Shown: positions 1-12,059, counted from the stretch's first letter. The stretch: DNA of 64,000 bases from Roridomyces roridus (GCA_029378245.1 JARKIF010000003.1:1240001-1304000), one strand, 5' to 3'. Notes: generated by a model from the letters alone, not told the origin. Numbers and translations are program-made.

Positions 1-617
1 CTACCTGTTACGCAACTTGAACTGCAATTCTTTCGGAGGCGCGTCGTTCTCGTTCTTTACTTGTGCTTCTCCGCACCCGCACTCGTATCTGACCTTGTTT
101 GTAGTCGGCCATGGCACATAAATACTTCTTGGGCGATCTTCTTGGCGATGCGTCGTGTCGGGTGGGGCTCTCGCAGATAATTGGAATCGTTTTGTCCCGT
201 TGGTTCCACGTGGAGTGCGTTCGAGACGGGTACAGCGGCCAGCAGGGTTTCACGGCCACTCGCTTGCATTCGCCGTGATGTGGGTCCCGATGATCGTTAC
301 GCCATGTTTTCCAGTAATTTTATTTCCGGCCGTCCCTCATCAGAAGTGCGCACCGAACGGATGGACAGCCGAGGGACACGGAGTTTGTGGGAAGCTGATG
401 TAGAATGTTGCGAGACAATAGAAAGGATATAAGCCATACCAGACCATGCCAGAGAGCGAAAGAGCATGCAGGGAGCGAGGTGCCTATTAAGGAAGCCATA
501 TGGGGTAAAAAGAGGACTTTCCCCGAGAATCGCGGAGTCAGGACGAGCTTATAGCAGAATGGATGCTTTAGTGCCTGGCTAAACGGCGTCAAACACCTTT
601 CGCCCTTACCCTTCACC
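1..617. other. Intergenic, upstream of Zn2Cys6 factor
   Basis: No coding signal was recognised here on either strand; the open frames are short and show no family resemblance. A TATAAG-like string lies near 427, about 190 bp upstream of the first start codon, and could belong to the promoter of the downstream regulator gene. Confidence 0.5.
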
Positions 618-3403
618 ATGTTGGGGAGCGCCCTCAACTTTCCTGCCCACGACGCCCGCGAGCCAAGAGACCCCGGCGACAGTGAGCCTCCAGCAAAGCG
701 GCCTCGAAATGCAGGGAACGCAGAGCCAGCGGATCGAAGAAAACTATCGTGCAGAGAATGCCGGAGGTCAGAGCCGTTGTCCTTGCTCGTTCCATCCTCA
801 CCGACGTCTCTAGATTGAAGCTGAAGGTCTGCCGAAGCTTTGTCCCATTACATTCCGTCTTGACGCGTTCTCCAGTGTGATCGCGTGTTTCCGTGCCAGG
901 TCAGTCGTTCTCTCCGTGCATTGGTCGTCCTGACGTGCTGCTAGAGCTGCTGCAAGCGCGGCTGTGCAGAAATATGTCCAGAAGGTGACAATCGTCGGAT
1001 GCCGTTAACACTATGCTCATTGCCCTACTATAGGCGCCCTCCAAAGTGGTCGCGGCTCTCGCTTCATTCTCGCCAATACCGAGCAACTCCACGAAAAGAT
1101 CGCTCAGCTCAGCGATCGCGTCCGGCAGCTCGAGGAGGGCCTGGAATCGGTCCAGGCCGAGCACCCTTTGCTCGCAACCGACCTGCGTCGTATCAAGACC
1201 TCGCAGGAACTATACGTGCCGGCCAATAGTGCTTTGACCTCATCTGACCCATCGACGCCTCTTGTCGCGCCTGATATACTCCAACTCAGCGTGACTTTTC
1301 CGTTTCCGTGGACTATGGATCTCAAGATTCGCCAAAGAATTCGTGACGCACTCCCTCCGCGCGCTGAAGCCCAAGCACTGTGTGAAGAGGCTCGTCGGAA
1401 TGCCCTTTGGCAGCACGTCTTTTCCTTGCATTTTTTTTCGTAGAAACTAACACCTTCCTTAGACATAACCTCGACCCCTCTCGCACCTTTATCGACTTGC
1501 TCATCCACAGCGTCTACACGACTCCCATCACAGAACTATCTCCCCGTCGGCTGGCGCTCCTCCTCATGGTTCTTTCCATCGGTTCCCTGGTAGATCTATC
1601 TCGTCCGCTCGGGTCTCTCCACGGCGAAGCATATCACCATCTTGCACGCGCTGCTGTCTGCGAAATTCCTCTCATGGAGGAACCGGACTTTGACGAGCTT
1701 CACTGTCTCTTTTTCATGATTTGGTACCACCTCGTCTTCTCCGACAACCGCAAAGCCGTCGGCTACGCGTGGAACCTGATGGGTTTTGTTGCAAAACTAG
1801 CTCAAGGGGTGCGTCTTCATTCAAAGAAGTTGCTACCATTACTGAACTTTGTTCTCAGCTCGGGCTTCGTGGGTATCTTTCCCTTGCGCTCGATCATTAC
1901 TTGAGATGAGCTTTCTAGATCGAGATGGTTCCCGCCTCAAGGTGATCCCTGAAGAGTATGAACGACGGCGGGCGATTTTTTGGGTTAGTCTAAACTCCGT
2001 CATCTATCCCAGTGATATCTTACAAGGGAACAGGAACTGCTCAACTTGGATTGCCGCATGGTAGGCGCCAGTACTCTGAGCCCGATATCGTATTCATCGT
2101 CCCTCAGAGCCTGTCGCTGGGCCGTCCGCCCTCGCTTTCGCTCTGCCATGTTGACACCAAGCCGCCCGCATATACAGAGAGCACTCATGTGCCCAAGGAT
2201 GAGATCATTTGTACGCTCACCCGGCTTGGCTAGTCGAGCATGATTCACATTCTTTGCAGATCATCAGTGGAAAAACACATTCTTTATCGAGTGTCTTGGA
2301 CCCATCCTGGAGGCTGTTTCTGCGGTCGTGCCCCCTGATTACAAGGAGGTACTGCGGCTTGACGTACAGGCCCGGGACTTTCATGCCCCCGGGCCCTTAG
2401 CCGACAGCAATGCAACTGCGCGCTTCCTAGTGATGCAGCGCGCTCTCGTGGCTTCTGGCCGGGACATCGGTACGATCTATCCAACATTACGTTGATAGTC
2501 ACTCATTTGAGGTTCCTGCAGCCCTTCTACAACTTCACCGGCGTTGTTTCACCGAAGCTCTGAGTGGTACTTTCTCAGATCTGCACCATCCCTACGCGCC
2601 ATCTGTGTTGGCCACATACATCAGCACCGCGTCGCTGATCGCCACCATTGAGACATTATTCGATCAGGAGCCCCAACTCAGCGCACGGTTTTTACATTTT
2701 TGGTTTAACGCCTTCTCTGCAACGGTGGGTCCTTCGATCTGCTCCGAGGCTCAATGCTTATCGAGGCTAGGTAACCTTGTCGCTTTTCGTCTCCCGCGCA
2801 CCCGCGTCCTCCTTGGCCCCGTATGCCGTACAGGATCTCGACCGGGTGTGTCGCCTTTTCCGGCGCGTAGCGACACTATTGCCCTTCAGCGCCAAGTCTC
2901 TGGTGCGCCACCTTACTCTTTTGCCGATATACCTTGTCTGATTCGTCCATCTCAAGCCGATAATGGAGAAACTGGCAGACAAGGCGAGGAGGGCTTGTGC
3001 ACAGCACTCGTCTTCTTCCACACCTGGTGCCCAACCCACACCCGCTTCCGTGTCGGGTGTGCAACTCCCGCCCGCGTTCCGTCATGTGCATCCTATTTTG
3101 GCGCGCTATGCGAACGAGATGACTTTTTCCCCTGCGGGTGCGCCGCCGCCGCCGCATGACAAGGCTGATTCGACCGAGACGTGGCTGCCAAGTGTCTACA
3201 ACTTTGCGAGCGCGGGCGTTGGGATCGACGAACGGTATCGAGTCGGCGGTGGCCGAAATGAAGAAGGGTTAACGTTTGCGTCTGCTCAACCTACACCGTT
3301 CATACCCTCTGAGCCGCGGATCGCGGCCAACGATTCGTTCAACTTTGACCATGGAGCGCTCACCGCGGAGCTCGCGGAGACGAGCTACATGGCGTGGTTC
3401 TGA
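618..3403 (+). CDS. Zn2Cys6 fungal-specific transcription factor
   Basis: Predicted nuclear DNA-binding regulator. A binuclear zinc cluster is rebuilt across three small introns (767-813, 827-875, 900-944): CRECRRLKLKC, then DRVFPCQSC, then CKRGCAEIC, giving six cysteines with C-x2-C-x6-C-x5-C-x2-C-x8-C spacing. A short coiled coil follows (LHEKIAQLSDRVRQLEEGL, about 1086-1150), then the fungal_trans middle homology region, including LGLHRDGSRLKVIPEEYERR and ELLNLDCRMSLSLGRPP, and a low-complexity C-terminus ending in SYMAWF. About ten introns of 45-55 nt are needed. The join near 1413 works only with a GC-AG intron (1413-1462). The layout (cluster, coiled coil, MHR) is that of a common Agaricomycete regulator family. 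Target genes cannot be told from sequence; the neighbours give no pathway. Confidence 0.85.
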
Positions 3404-3740
3404 ACCCGTCCTGCTGTCACTTTTTCACATATCTCGGCTTTGCTTTTCGTCCGTGCTCTGTTTCGGTTTCTTTTCGTCGTACGCGCCCTTTTTCTTGGAT
3501 CTCCTGTTCTTCACGCACTCCCTCCCTCCTGCATTTGTAAAACTTTTGTATAAAGGCATTTTCATCTTACTACACGTACCATACATACTCCTTTTTTCCA
3601 TTCGATTAATTGTTGTACTTGGAAGACATCCTTGTTGTGAACGTGCTGGTGATTCATAGAATCGGGGGACATGGCAATTGCACAGGCGCACGGTAATTCT
3701 CATTGTCAACAACGGATTTGCACGATTCCTTTCAAAACTT

Positions 3741-5414
3741 TCAAATCTCCTCCACCTTGATCTTCTTGTGACTATTCTCTTCAGTTGCGTCGTCAGCTTT
3801 GCGTTTCGTTTGGCTCCAAGTGGCCGTTGGATGAGTTGCTTCCGTCGCTTGCGTGTTGGGGGCAGTGGCCGCGCCTGAAGTAAGAATTTTTGGTACTTGC
3901 GATCATGCTTCGTCGTGTACCTTTTGCACCACTGACGCCAGAGCTGCGTCGTAGTTTCATCTCCACAAGCTCCGCCGTCCGCTGCACCACATCCCATTTG
4001 GCATCGGCCGCTCTTGCACTGTAGCGAGGTTCGAGAAGTAACGTGGGGATGAGAAAGAGCGCACTTCAGGACTGCCCGGTCGTCAATATTGGATTGGAGC
4101 CAATCGAAGAAAACCAAGTAAGAATGGGCGGTCCATCTTGGCGAGTCGCTGTCGAATTGGATAGAAATATCTCCTTCGCAATGTTTTCCACCTGCCATTC
4201 ACGGTGAGTGGCAATCGACGAATGAATCCAAGTCGGTATTAGGTACCCTGTTTGAAGAACTTAGAATATTCTATACCCAACTCTTTCTGCCCTGAGCGCG
4301 GTATGGACTGATTTGTTTCGAACTTTGCTTTGCGAGTCTGTTGGTTTCACAAACTGGAAATGCGACGTCAGACCATCATCACATCGGAGCAACGGAGAAA
4401 AGAGTCTCACCCACACCTTGCTCACGATTGCTTTCATGTCCACGTTCTCCGAATGACGAGATAAAGCGCCAGGACCTTCACCGGAGTTGATAAACAGGCG
4501 GCCGCTGTTGCTCCACAAAATGTAGTACGGTTCCTCGAAAGCTTGCGACCGAGATACCATGCCTTGATAGGCAGGAACGGGACATTGTTGGATGATTTCG
4601 GGGTGGACGCTGCGCGCGTAGCATCTAACGCTTGTTTCTGGGAGAGTGTTTATCCTTTTCATGGAGCAGATCAAGAAAAACATACCCTAGCCTTCATGCG
4701 GTCCTTGACCCCCCCGACTAAATGATACTTGGGTGTATCATTTCGTACTTAAACATTGGCTGTATCCCAGATGGTCTCCGTCACAAGTGGCCTACGTAGG
4801 GCATCAATACGGACGCGTATCGGCCTCGAAAGCAACTCACCGACACTTGGATACGTTACCTTTGCCTCTGGCTATGAACCATTGGACAAAGGACCTATAG
4901 CGTGTTGCAGACCACTCCCGATGGTGCGAGTCGAACCGTAGAATCCACGTCTGTTCAGCTCCGCCCGTCTGAATCGTCAACTGGACCAGCGGAAGCTGCT
5001 GCGCTGTGAGCTCGTCTGGGTCGGAGTACTATGTCGGAGTTAATTTGGTCGTAGAAGTGGAGAGAGGAGTTATGAACAGTTATCGACTGCACGTCGCGCG
5101 AAACATCGAGGGTCTCAACGGGCGCGTTGGAACGGATAGTGAGGGTCAGAGGAGCAGTGGATTCGTCCCAGGTCAAGCGGCACGGTTCTTGGATAAGCTT
5201 TTCGCCGTGAAACCAAGCTCTGAGTGGAAGAAGGCGCGCGTCCGGCAGCTTGGCATGAGTGGATTACTAGAACCGCTGCTGCCTCGTCGGCGCTGACTTA
5301 CAGCTGGTGCGGAGTGGGGTTTAGAGGCCTTAATGTCACCACCAAGAGCGAGAACGGCATTCTCCAGGCTTTGGAGGCGTCGGAGTATCTCAGGCTGAGA
5401 CTCTGAGGAGACAT
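3741..5414 (-). pseudogene. Unrecognised protein gene, tandem copy 1 (degenerate)
   Basis: This is the left member of a tandem pair with the copy at 5611-7290; I do not recognise the family. Shared pieces, in order, are an N-terminal segment containing EILRRLQSLENAVLALGGD, a segment with LTWDESTAPLTLTIRS, a module with TWILRFDSHHREWSATRYRS, a module with FEEPYYILWSNSGRLFINS, a module with GDISIQFDSDSPRWTAHSYL, and a lysine-rich C-terminus (KKIKVEEI). Two of the modules share a pattern (QFDS, then W, then an aromatic and a hydrophobic-D/QW stretch), which suggests an internal repeat. Damage: one base is missing just after the start codon relative to copy 2, so the ATG at 5414 is out of frame. 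The exon-2 donor is GT in copy 2 but AT here. A TAA (4749-4751) interrupts the fourth exon. Alternative splicing could rescue parts of it. Confidence 0.5.
4721..4744. repeat. Short perfect hairpin
   Basis: Nine-base inverted arms, AAATGATAC and GTATCATTT, surround a six-base loop. The hairpin lies inside degenerate copy 1, at a point where copy 2 has unrelated sequence. It may be the scar of a small insertion. Confidence 0.4.
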
Positions 5415-5610
5415 GGAGGTTGAGATCAAAACGCGATACAGACACAAACAGACGCGCCGCGTGAGTAACGACTTTCGAATGTATCAAGTATCAAGTATTT
5501 CATACTCTACCAACGAAATTCGAGTGATTCTACACGTGTAACACGGCTGGGGCGGAAGAACAGACGCAGAAGGGGTAACGCCGGAAAGAGGGTTGACCGC
5601 GCCACGATTT

Positions 5611-7290
5611 CTAAGTCTCCTCCACCTTGATCTTTTTGCTGCAACCACTCTCTTCAGTTGCGTCGTCGTCAGCCTTGCGTTTCGTCTGGCTTCGAGTAGC
5701 CGTTGGTGTAGTTGCGTCTAAAGTAAGAGCTTTTGGTAAACGATGTGTCGGATGATGCTTCGTCGTACCTCTGGTACCGTCGACGGCAAAACCTCGTCGT
5801 AGTTTGGTCTCCACACGCTCTGTTATCAACGGAATCACATCCCACTTCGCGTTTCCCGCTAAACCACTGAAACGAGGTTCGAAAAGCAACGTGGGGAAAA
5901 GACAAGGCGTACCCCAGGACTTGCCGGTGGTCAACATTGCACTTGAGCCAGTCCACGAAAACCAAGTAAGAATACGGGCTCCAGTTTGATGAGTCGCTGT
6001 CAAATTGGATGGCAATATCCCCTTCGCAGAGCTTTCCACCTGCCATTCACGGTGAGTGGCAGTCAATGGATGATTCCAAGTCGTTCGGGTACCTTGCTTG
6101 AAGAACTTGGAATATTCTGCACCCAGCTCTTTCTGCCCTGAGCGCGGTATGGACTCATTTGTTTCAAAGAAAACAGACTTGTTTTGCGAGTCTGCTGGAT
6201 TCACAAACTGGAAATGCGACGTCAGACCACCATCACATCGGGAGCAACGGAGAAAAGAGTCTCACCCACACCTTGCTCACGATTGTTTTCATGTCTACGT
6301 TCTCCGAATGACGAGGTGGAGCACCAGGAGCTTCACCGGATCTGATGGAAAGGCGGCCACTGTGAAGCCACACAAGATGATAGGGTTCCTCGAAAAGTTT
6401 GCGACCGAGATACCATGCCTTGATAGGAAGGAACGGGACAACTTTGGATGGCCGCAGATCAGACGCTACGCGTGTAGAATCTTGCGTTTGTTTCTAAGAG
6501 AACGTTTATATTCCTTTACATATGGCCAGTTCAAGAAAAGCATACCCTAGCCTTCATGCGGCACTTGATTGCGTGGCTCTGGCTCGCTAGATCAAGCTTG
6601 GCAACGTGGGATTTACCATGCTGTGCTCGGTTGGCTGCATCCCAGATGGTCTCAGCCTCGAGTGGCCTACGTGTGTGTATTAGCAGCATGAACGCGTAAC
6701 CGCCGAGAAAGCCACACACCGACACTGGGATACAATAGCGTTGCCTCTTGCGATGAACCATTGCACGAATGATCGATACCGAGTTGCAGACCACTCAATG
6801 TGGCGCGAGTCAAACTGCAGAATCCATGTCTGTTCAGGTCCGTGCCGAGTCGTAAGTTGGACCAGCGGAAGCTGTTGCACTGTGAGCTCCTCTGGCTCAG
6901 AGAACTATTTCAAAATTTGATTGGTCGTAGAAATCGAGAGAAGAAGTATACGAACAGTTATTGACTGCACGTCGCGCGAAACATCGACTCGGGTCTTAAC
7001 AGGCGCGCTGGAACGGATAGTGAGGGTCAGAGGAGCAGTGGATTCATCCCAGGTCAAGTGGCACGGCTCTTGAATAAGTTAGGCGCCGTGAAACCAGGCT
7101 CTCAGTGGAAGAAGTCGCGCCTCCGGGAGCTTGGTATGAAACTGAGTAGGAACGTCTCCCTGCACTCTTCGAGACTTACAACTGGTGCGGACTGCGAGTT
7201 TGAGGCCTTAATGTCGCCACGAGCGAGGACAACATTCTCCAGGCGTTGGAGGCGTCGGAGTATCTCAGTGTGCGGCTCTGAGGATGACAT
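5611..7290 (-). pseudogene. Unrecognised protein gene, tandem copy 2 (degenerate)
   Basis: Paralogue of the copy at 3741-5414, head-to-tail with it. The start ATG at 7290 is in frame with EILRRLQRLENVVLARGD, and the first intron has the strong donor GTAAGT. Modules match copy 1: LTWDESTAPLTLTIRS, TWILQFDSRHIEWSATRYRS, PLEAETIWDAANRAQ, GDIAIQFDSDSSNWSPYSYL, and a basic tail (CSKKIKVEET). Damage: the codon that is AAG in copy 1 is TAA here (7079-7081). A TGA (6459-6461) replaces a His codon. One extra base in the FEEP module shifts the frame. Repeated modules of about 60 residues with QFDS...W...W spacing suggest a protein built of similar domains, with a lysine-rich, possibly nuclear-targeting tail. 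No function can be named. Confidence 0.5.
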
Positions 7291-7469
7291 GGAGGTTGAG
7301 CTCGAGATCAAAACACGACACAGACCCAAACAGACGCGTCGCGTGAGCAATATGGTCTCCAATATCGCCTCGGTTCACAAACGTGTATCATTTTCTACTC
7401 TACCGGGATCTTTCGATACATATAGTGCGCCTGGTAGTGGGGAGACCAGACACGGAAGGGGGTGACGCA

Positions 7470-8623
7470 GGATTGACCACACCACTACTTCATCATCGTA
7501 CAAGACGCTCCGCCTACGCGCTGGTCCTCGCGGTCCAAGACGCAGCTCTATCCGAGTCAGTCCTAGGCGCAGAATTACCGGTGGTCGATTCGCCTGGGGA
7601 TGTGGCGGCCAGACGCTCGCAACAGTCTGTACATACCACGAAGGCGCGACTGACGGCAAGGAATGGGGTTTTCTGAATTCATGATCAGACACGGCGCTCG
7701 GCCCACCCTGCAGGCCTTCGCGTTGACTGGGCGTTGAGCGTGTCGTGCTCTTGCAACTGAAGCGGTAATATATGGTATCAAACACTGAGAAGACCGGTGC
7801 GGTAGAAACAGTGTGATTACTCATGCAAAAGAAATGGACGGGCAAGTAGAAGAAAACCGACACAAAGGGGTACAAATGAGCACATTACACTTTGAAATTG
7901 GAAGCAAATCAGCCAAGGACGAGATATGAGAAACGGCTACTGACGAATGGGGTATAGGCGAGCTCGTGGACCCACGTAGAAGTTGTAGCGAGAACAATAT
8001 ATTATCTAGAGAAATGCGAGTCAGACAACGAAGAGATAGGGAAAGCGGAATGACCAACATGGGGTATACACGGGCAGGATGCAGGACGCAAGGTCTTGGA
8101 AGTTGGAAGCGATCTGTGAATGGGCGCGTCAATTGCCAAAAGGATGCGGGGCGAGAATCACTCACCCGAAGGGCTACTACTGGCTAAGGAACGTCTTGAG
8201 AGCAGGATCTGAATGGGCGGGTCAGCCGCTGGCTCAGCGCACGCGTCAAGGACGGACACTAACCGGTGGATGGGATCTTGCGGCATGATGCTGAAGAGGT
8301 GTGGCTAAAGGGGAGGTGGTGATTGGAAGAAACCAGGCAAAATGTTGGCGTAGAATTGTGGTCGTGTAGCCTCGAATCCAGCCTGTCGTATGCATCGAAA
8401 GTTTCACTGTCGATTGCAAGTCGATTGACACTCTTCATAGACAGACCGGCTCCGGTCTAGTGGTCGTGTTTTGCCGTGGAACGGAGGGCCTCGAGCTCCA
8501 ATATTCGCGTACTCTTCATCTTGAAATAAAACAGAGACCTGAGAGAGCGAGGCGTTCAATGGGCGCGACTGGATGATGGTAGCTGCCAAAGACCGCCATC
8601 ATTCGCGTCCCGTTCAGATCACC
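7470..8623. other. Intergenic, 1.15 kb
   Basis: No gene, RNA or repeat family was recognised. The open frames present are short and lack the intron-plus-homology signature seen in neighbouring genes. Confidence 0.45.
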
Positions 8624-10232
8624 ATGAAGTCCCTGGTCGATACCGGCGCCCTCTTTCCTGCTCTCGTGGTCGGCCGACTCCTGCTGGCCTTGACCAACGC
8701 GTCCGACGTCCTCAAGCACAACCATCAACTTTCAACACCCTTGACATCATACCTCAACTGTGCGCTGTCTCTGCCATGCTCGTCCGTTGTGCGCTCACGG
8801 CGACCCAGTGCAGGAGGGCATCTACCTATTCAAAAATGGGATTGACCCATACTCTGGCGGCGTCTTCCGACAGGTACGGTGCGCCTGACACGTCTATACT
8901 GTGGATTAACAGCCATCTAGTCCCCACTCTTCCTTGCCCTGTTCACTACGGTGCTCCCGACGTCTAGAATAGCGTGTTCTTTAATATGGACCATCTCTGA
9001 TGCGATTGGCGCGTGGGCTCTGGTGCAACTGTGGAGAGCGCGTCAAAGGGTCGCGCAAACCTCCCGAGACGGCTTGATTGCTGCGGCGTGCGTGTGCTGT
9101 CTTTTCTGCGCGATAATATCTGACTGTAGCTTCCAGATATCTTTTGAATCCTTACCTGTTCTTGCCCACATTAGCCCTCTCAACATCGACATTTGAAAAC
9201 ACCCTTGCTCTTCTTTCTCTGCTATTTGCAGCTCGAGGTAACTTTCCTCGATCCTCTTAGCCCTTGTTTTCTGACGGTCCAACCAGGCCATGCCTCGCCT
9301 TCACTGCTAGCGGCAGCTATCCTGCTACAACTGTCCTTGAGCTCTGTCGTGTTGCTAGCGCCATTGGTATTGCTGCTTGCCAGCAGCCCTGTATCCCAGC
9401 TAGCCTCACCTCGAGCATTCTCTGGGAACGTCAAGATAATAATACCTCTGCTGGTGGAATTCCTGGTGTATACCAGCGTGCTCACGCTGGTTTCTGCCTT
9501 GGTTTCCGGGGGCTGGGCGTGGATTCCTCAGACATGGGGCGCAATGTCAGTCGCCTCGTGTCTCGTCAACATACCACTCAATTGCTTTCTAGTCTCACTT
9601 TACCAGATTTGACGCCCAATGTTGGGCTCTGGTGGTATTTCTTCACTGAAATGTTCGACCACTTCCGACCTTTCTTCCTCATGGTGTTCTCCGTACGTGT
9701 TGTCCACCCTTCTGCCCCCTTTCTGATACCGAATAGATCCATCTCCTCATCTACATCGCCCCGGTCTGCATCAAATTCCAGTACGCTGCATCTTGTCTTC
9801 CTCGCACAAAGTCTTACTCGAAATAGATACGATTACCTCTACGCAGCATTCATCCTGCTCGGAGTGCTAGGCACCTTCAAGTCATATCCGACCATGGCCG
9901 ACCCTGGTCTGTTCCTTAGCATGATCGCCCTATTCCCCGAAATATACCCATGTGAACGACCTTCTTCCTCGCTTCAAACATAGCACTCACCGCTGGCCGT
10001 AGATCTGAGATACCCCATCGTCACAACCCTGCTGCATCTACACGCCGCGTTGTTAATGCCTCTTTTCCACCATTTGTGGCTCAACCAGGGGACGGGCAAC
10101 GCCAACTTCTTCTACGCCTCCACCTTGGTATTCGCCTGTGCGAATGGGGCGGCGTTGACGGACTGCGTATGGGCGGGGCTCCGGATAGCTATTGGTCCAC
10201 CACAAGAGGGCTTTTCTGTTGTACAAGAATAA
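8624..10232 (+). CDS. GPI transamidase subunit PIG-U
   Basis: Multi-pass ER membrane protein of the GPI transamidase complex, which attaches GPI anchors to proteins such as the GH128 enzyme encoded nearby. After splicing of about eight short introns the protein shows the PIG-U landmarks: GIYLFKNGIDPYSGGVFRQ followed by SPLFLALF, then the segment YLLNPYLFLPTLALSTS, then WWYFFTEMFDHFRPFF with the aromatic run typical of the family, then LRYPIVTTLLHLHAALLMP. It ends at FSVVQE. Hydrophobic segments occur throughout. The ATG at 8624 starts MKSLVDTGALFPALVVGRLL, the usual first membrane segment. The 3' two-thirds of the gene, from about 8967, is duplicated downstream at 12360-13711; this copy is the intact one. 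PIG-U is Gab1/Cdc91 in yeast nomenclature. Confidence 0.88.
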
Positions 10233-10321
10233 CGGATTGGATCTATTCACACCCACGTGTATATATTATAGTAAGATAAGACATTTGCGATACAAACGAG
10301 TGTCAATGTGCCAGGGAAATC
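8967..10321 (+). repeat. Direct repeat copy A (PIG-U 3' segment)
   Basis: About 1.35 kb, running from the exon encoding IACSLIWTISD through the PIG-U stop codon to the flank ending in CAATGTGCCAGGGAAATC, recurs in the same orientation at 12360-13711 with only scattered differences. Similarity ends abruptly at both edges. Confidence 0.85.
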
Positions 10322-10586
10322 AGGTGAGTACCGGGTTTAACTTCGAACGTTTAACTTCGAGCATGGCTCGCCCCCACCAAGTGAGGCTGTCGGGTACAAC
10401 CCACCGGAAGACCTTGCCATCGAGGAATACGCATGCAGCGGGGAGAAGGAGCCCGTTTTCGAGAAGGATGCCGTCTTCCGAGACGGAAGAGACTTGAACT
10501 GGACCGGAGTATCGCATGCAGGATGTTCCGTTGTTCAGGGGGCTTTTCGGTTGCAAATTCCGGTAAGGAAGGCACTCGGGGTGCAA
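10320..10586 (-). pseudogene. Mth938/NDUFAF3-like gene fragment, 3' end lost
   Basis: The minus strand encodes SVSEDGILLENGLLLPAACV followed by FLDGKVFRWVVPDS, which resembles the first half of fungal Mth938-domain proteins (the NDUFAF3/AAMDC family; NDUFAF3 is a mitochondrial complex I assembly factor). The second half of the fold, with the usual PRPEILLLGTG-type motif, is absent. The frame stops at 10320-10322, exactly where the PIG-U-derived repeat begins. A tandem 12-mer (gtttaacttcga twice, 10339-10366) lies at the broken end. The N-terminus is unclear: the frame runs back to about 10586, but the more natural-looking MSIRLLAPRVPSLPEFATEK lies in another frame with no intron to join them. 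The family assignment rests on pattern recognition only. Confidence 0.42.
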
Positions 10587-10668
10587 GAAGACGGATAGAC
10601 ATTGTGATTGGGAGTCCTCGAGGAAGAGCCAAGATCAAACGGTCACTCTCAACTCAAAATCTACGTTG

Positions 10669-12059
10669 ATGGCGCAACATCTCCCCACTACTGCGCACGT
10701 CCGAGACGTCCTGCATTTCGATCCAGACGGCCTCAGCATGTGGCACCACGTGAAGCTGGCCGAGGAGATCGCCCTCCAACACCAACAACCCTCTGCAAAA
10801 TACCAAAATGACCTGATCGGGGCTCGCGTTCTCGGATGGCTCCTAGTCGATCTATGGAAACACCAGTCCGGCTCTCTTAGCTTGAGAGCGTATAAGGCGG
10901 TTCTGGATGAGATTAAGATCCGCTTAACTCCTGGAGAACGAGAACAAAGTAAAGCAGTCTCGGGGCTTGGCTTGATATATGGCAACCTGCTAATGCGCAC
11001 ATGTGAGTCGCGTATTCATCCCCTCAGCCTCTTCCAATAGTTCTCAGTTCGCTCCGACGGTGGCCCTCTGCCCCCATCTGCCGATACGCCAACTCCGCCC
11101 TTCATTGACGCCAAGGCCAAAGTCGTGCAAGAAATGCATACGCCCACCAAGAATTCAGCTGCCCGCAGTCATGTATGTGCCTCAAGCACCATTCTATTGG
11201 ATGTTCCTCATTTCCATCAGGCTCTACTCCGAGACGGCGCCAAATGTGTTATCACTGGAAAATACGATGTGGGGCAATACGAAGACCCTCGGATCGCGCA
11301 ACTGGCCATGGCGAATGACGCTGGCTTTGCCTTTGTCGAGTGTGCGCATATTTTCCCTGAAACTGCTCAAATCGGAGGGGAAGAAAAGGTCTTTTCCTTT
11401 CTCCCCATTTTTCCTTGAATCCTCACCTGCTTTCAGCAAGAGTATGCTGCGAACGCCATGGCAATACTGCGGATGTTTGGATATCCTCAATCTCTGACGG
11501 GCGGCAATGTTCATCGTTATGAGAATATCATGATCATGACACGTGATGCTCACAAATTGTACGACAAACTCAAGTTTTGGTTTGAGGAAGTTGAGGGCCA
11601 AGTAAGCTTTTGCTGGTCATGCATTGCCACATCCTCACAGTCACATAGCTCAACACATACACCTTCGGGCTGGCTCCGGGAACATCTGGAGTCCTCAAGG
11701 CTCTGAAGCTGAAATTTCCAGACAAAGTAACATTCAGTGTTGATCCCAATCTGGTGACGCGGTGGGCAGATGGGAAACCGCTTCCAGCCTTACCGTCGAG
11801 GGAGCTACTGGCGCTGCGCGCCGCCTGTTCACGTGTGGCTCACCTCTCCGGCGTGGCGGAGCAGTATGACCAACTTTTACATGACATTGAGCACACAGCT
11901 GTCATGGCGCATGATGGTGCTTCAGTGGACCTCCTGGAAACACGCATACTACAGCGGCTCAACACCGTTAGCGAATCCTCTCCTCCCCGCCAGCTCGGTT
12001 GTATCTTCCCCTCCCCCCACCACGACCTCCAGTTCTCCTCAAATACCCCAACTTTATGA
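10669..12059 (+). CDS. HNH_2 nuclease-domain protein
   Basis: Member of a large Agaricomycete family carrying an HNH_2 type endonuclease-like domain. The start at 10669 gives MAQHLPTTAHVRDVLHFDPD; an N-terminal helical region precedes the domain. The domain reads KCVITGKYDV, then FVECAHIFP, then NVHRYENIMIMTRDAHKLYD, which supplies the Cys, ECAHI and Asn/His positions of the fold. The C-terminal part (LNTYTFGLAPGT and onward) follows. Introns are inferred at about 11002-11048, after GGEEK (11389-11438) and after EEVEGQ. The protein ends near 12059. Whether it cuts DNA is unknown; members of this family are numerous and mostly uncharacterised. The gene is enclosed by the two PIG-U direct repeats, so it may have moved with, or been trapped by, that duplication. 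Confidence 0.75.

Noticed and set aside
1407..1470. Apparent frameshift in the Zn2Cys6 gene at 1417
   Set aside because: A GC-AG intron at 1413-1462 restores frame and the conserved WQ-x-NLDPS sequence, so no lesion is needed.
7375..7875. Minus-strand frame of 166 codons
   Set aside because: No recognisable domain or start context; likely chance in GC-rich spacer.
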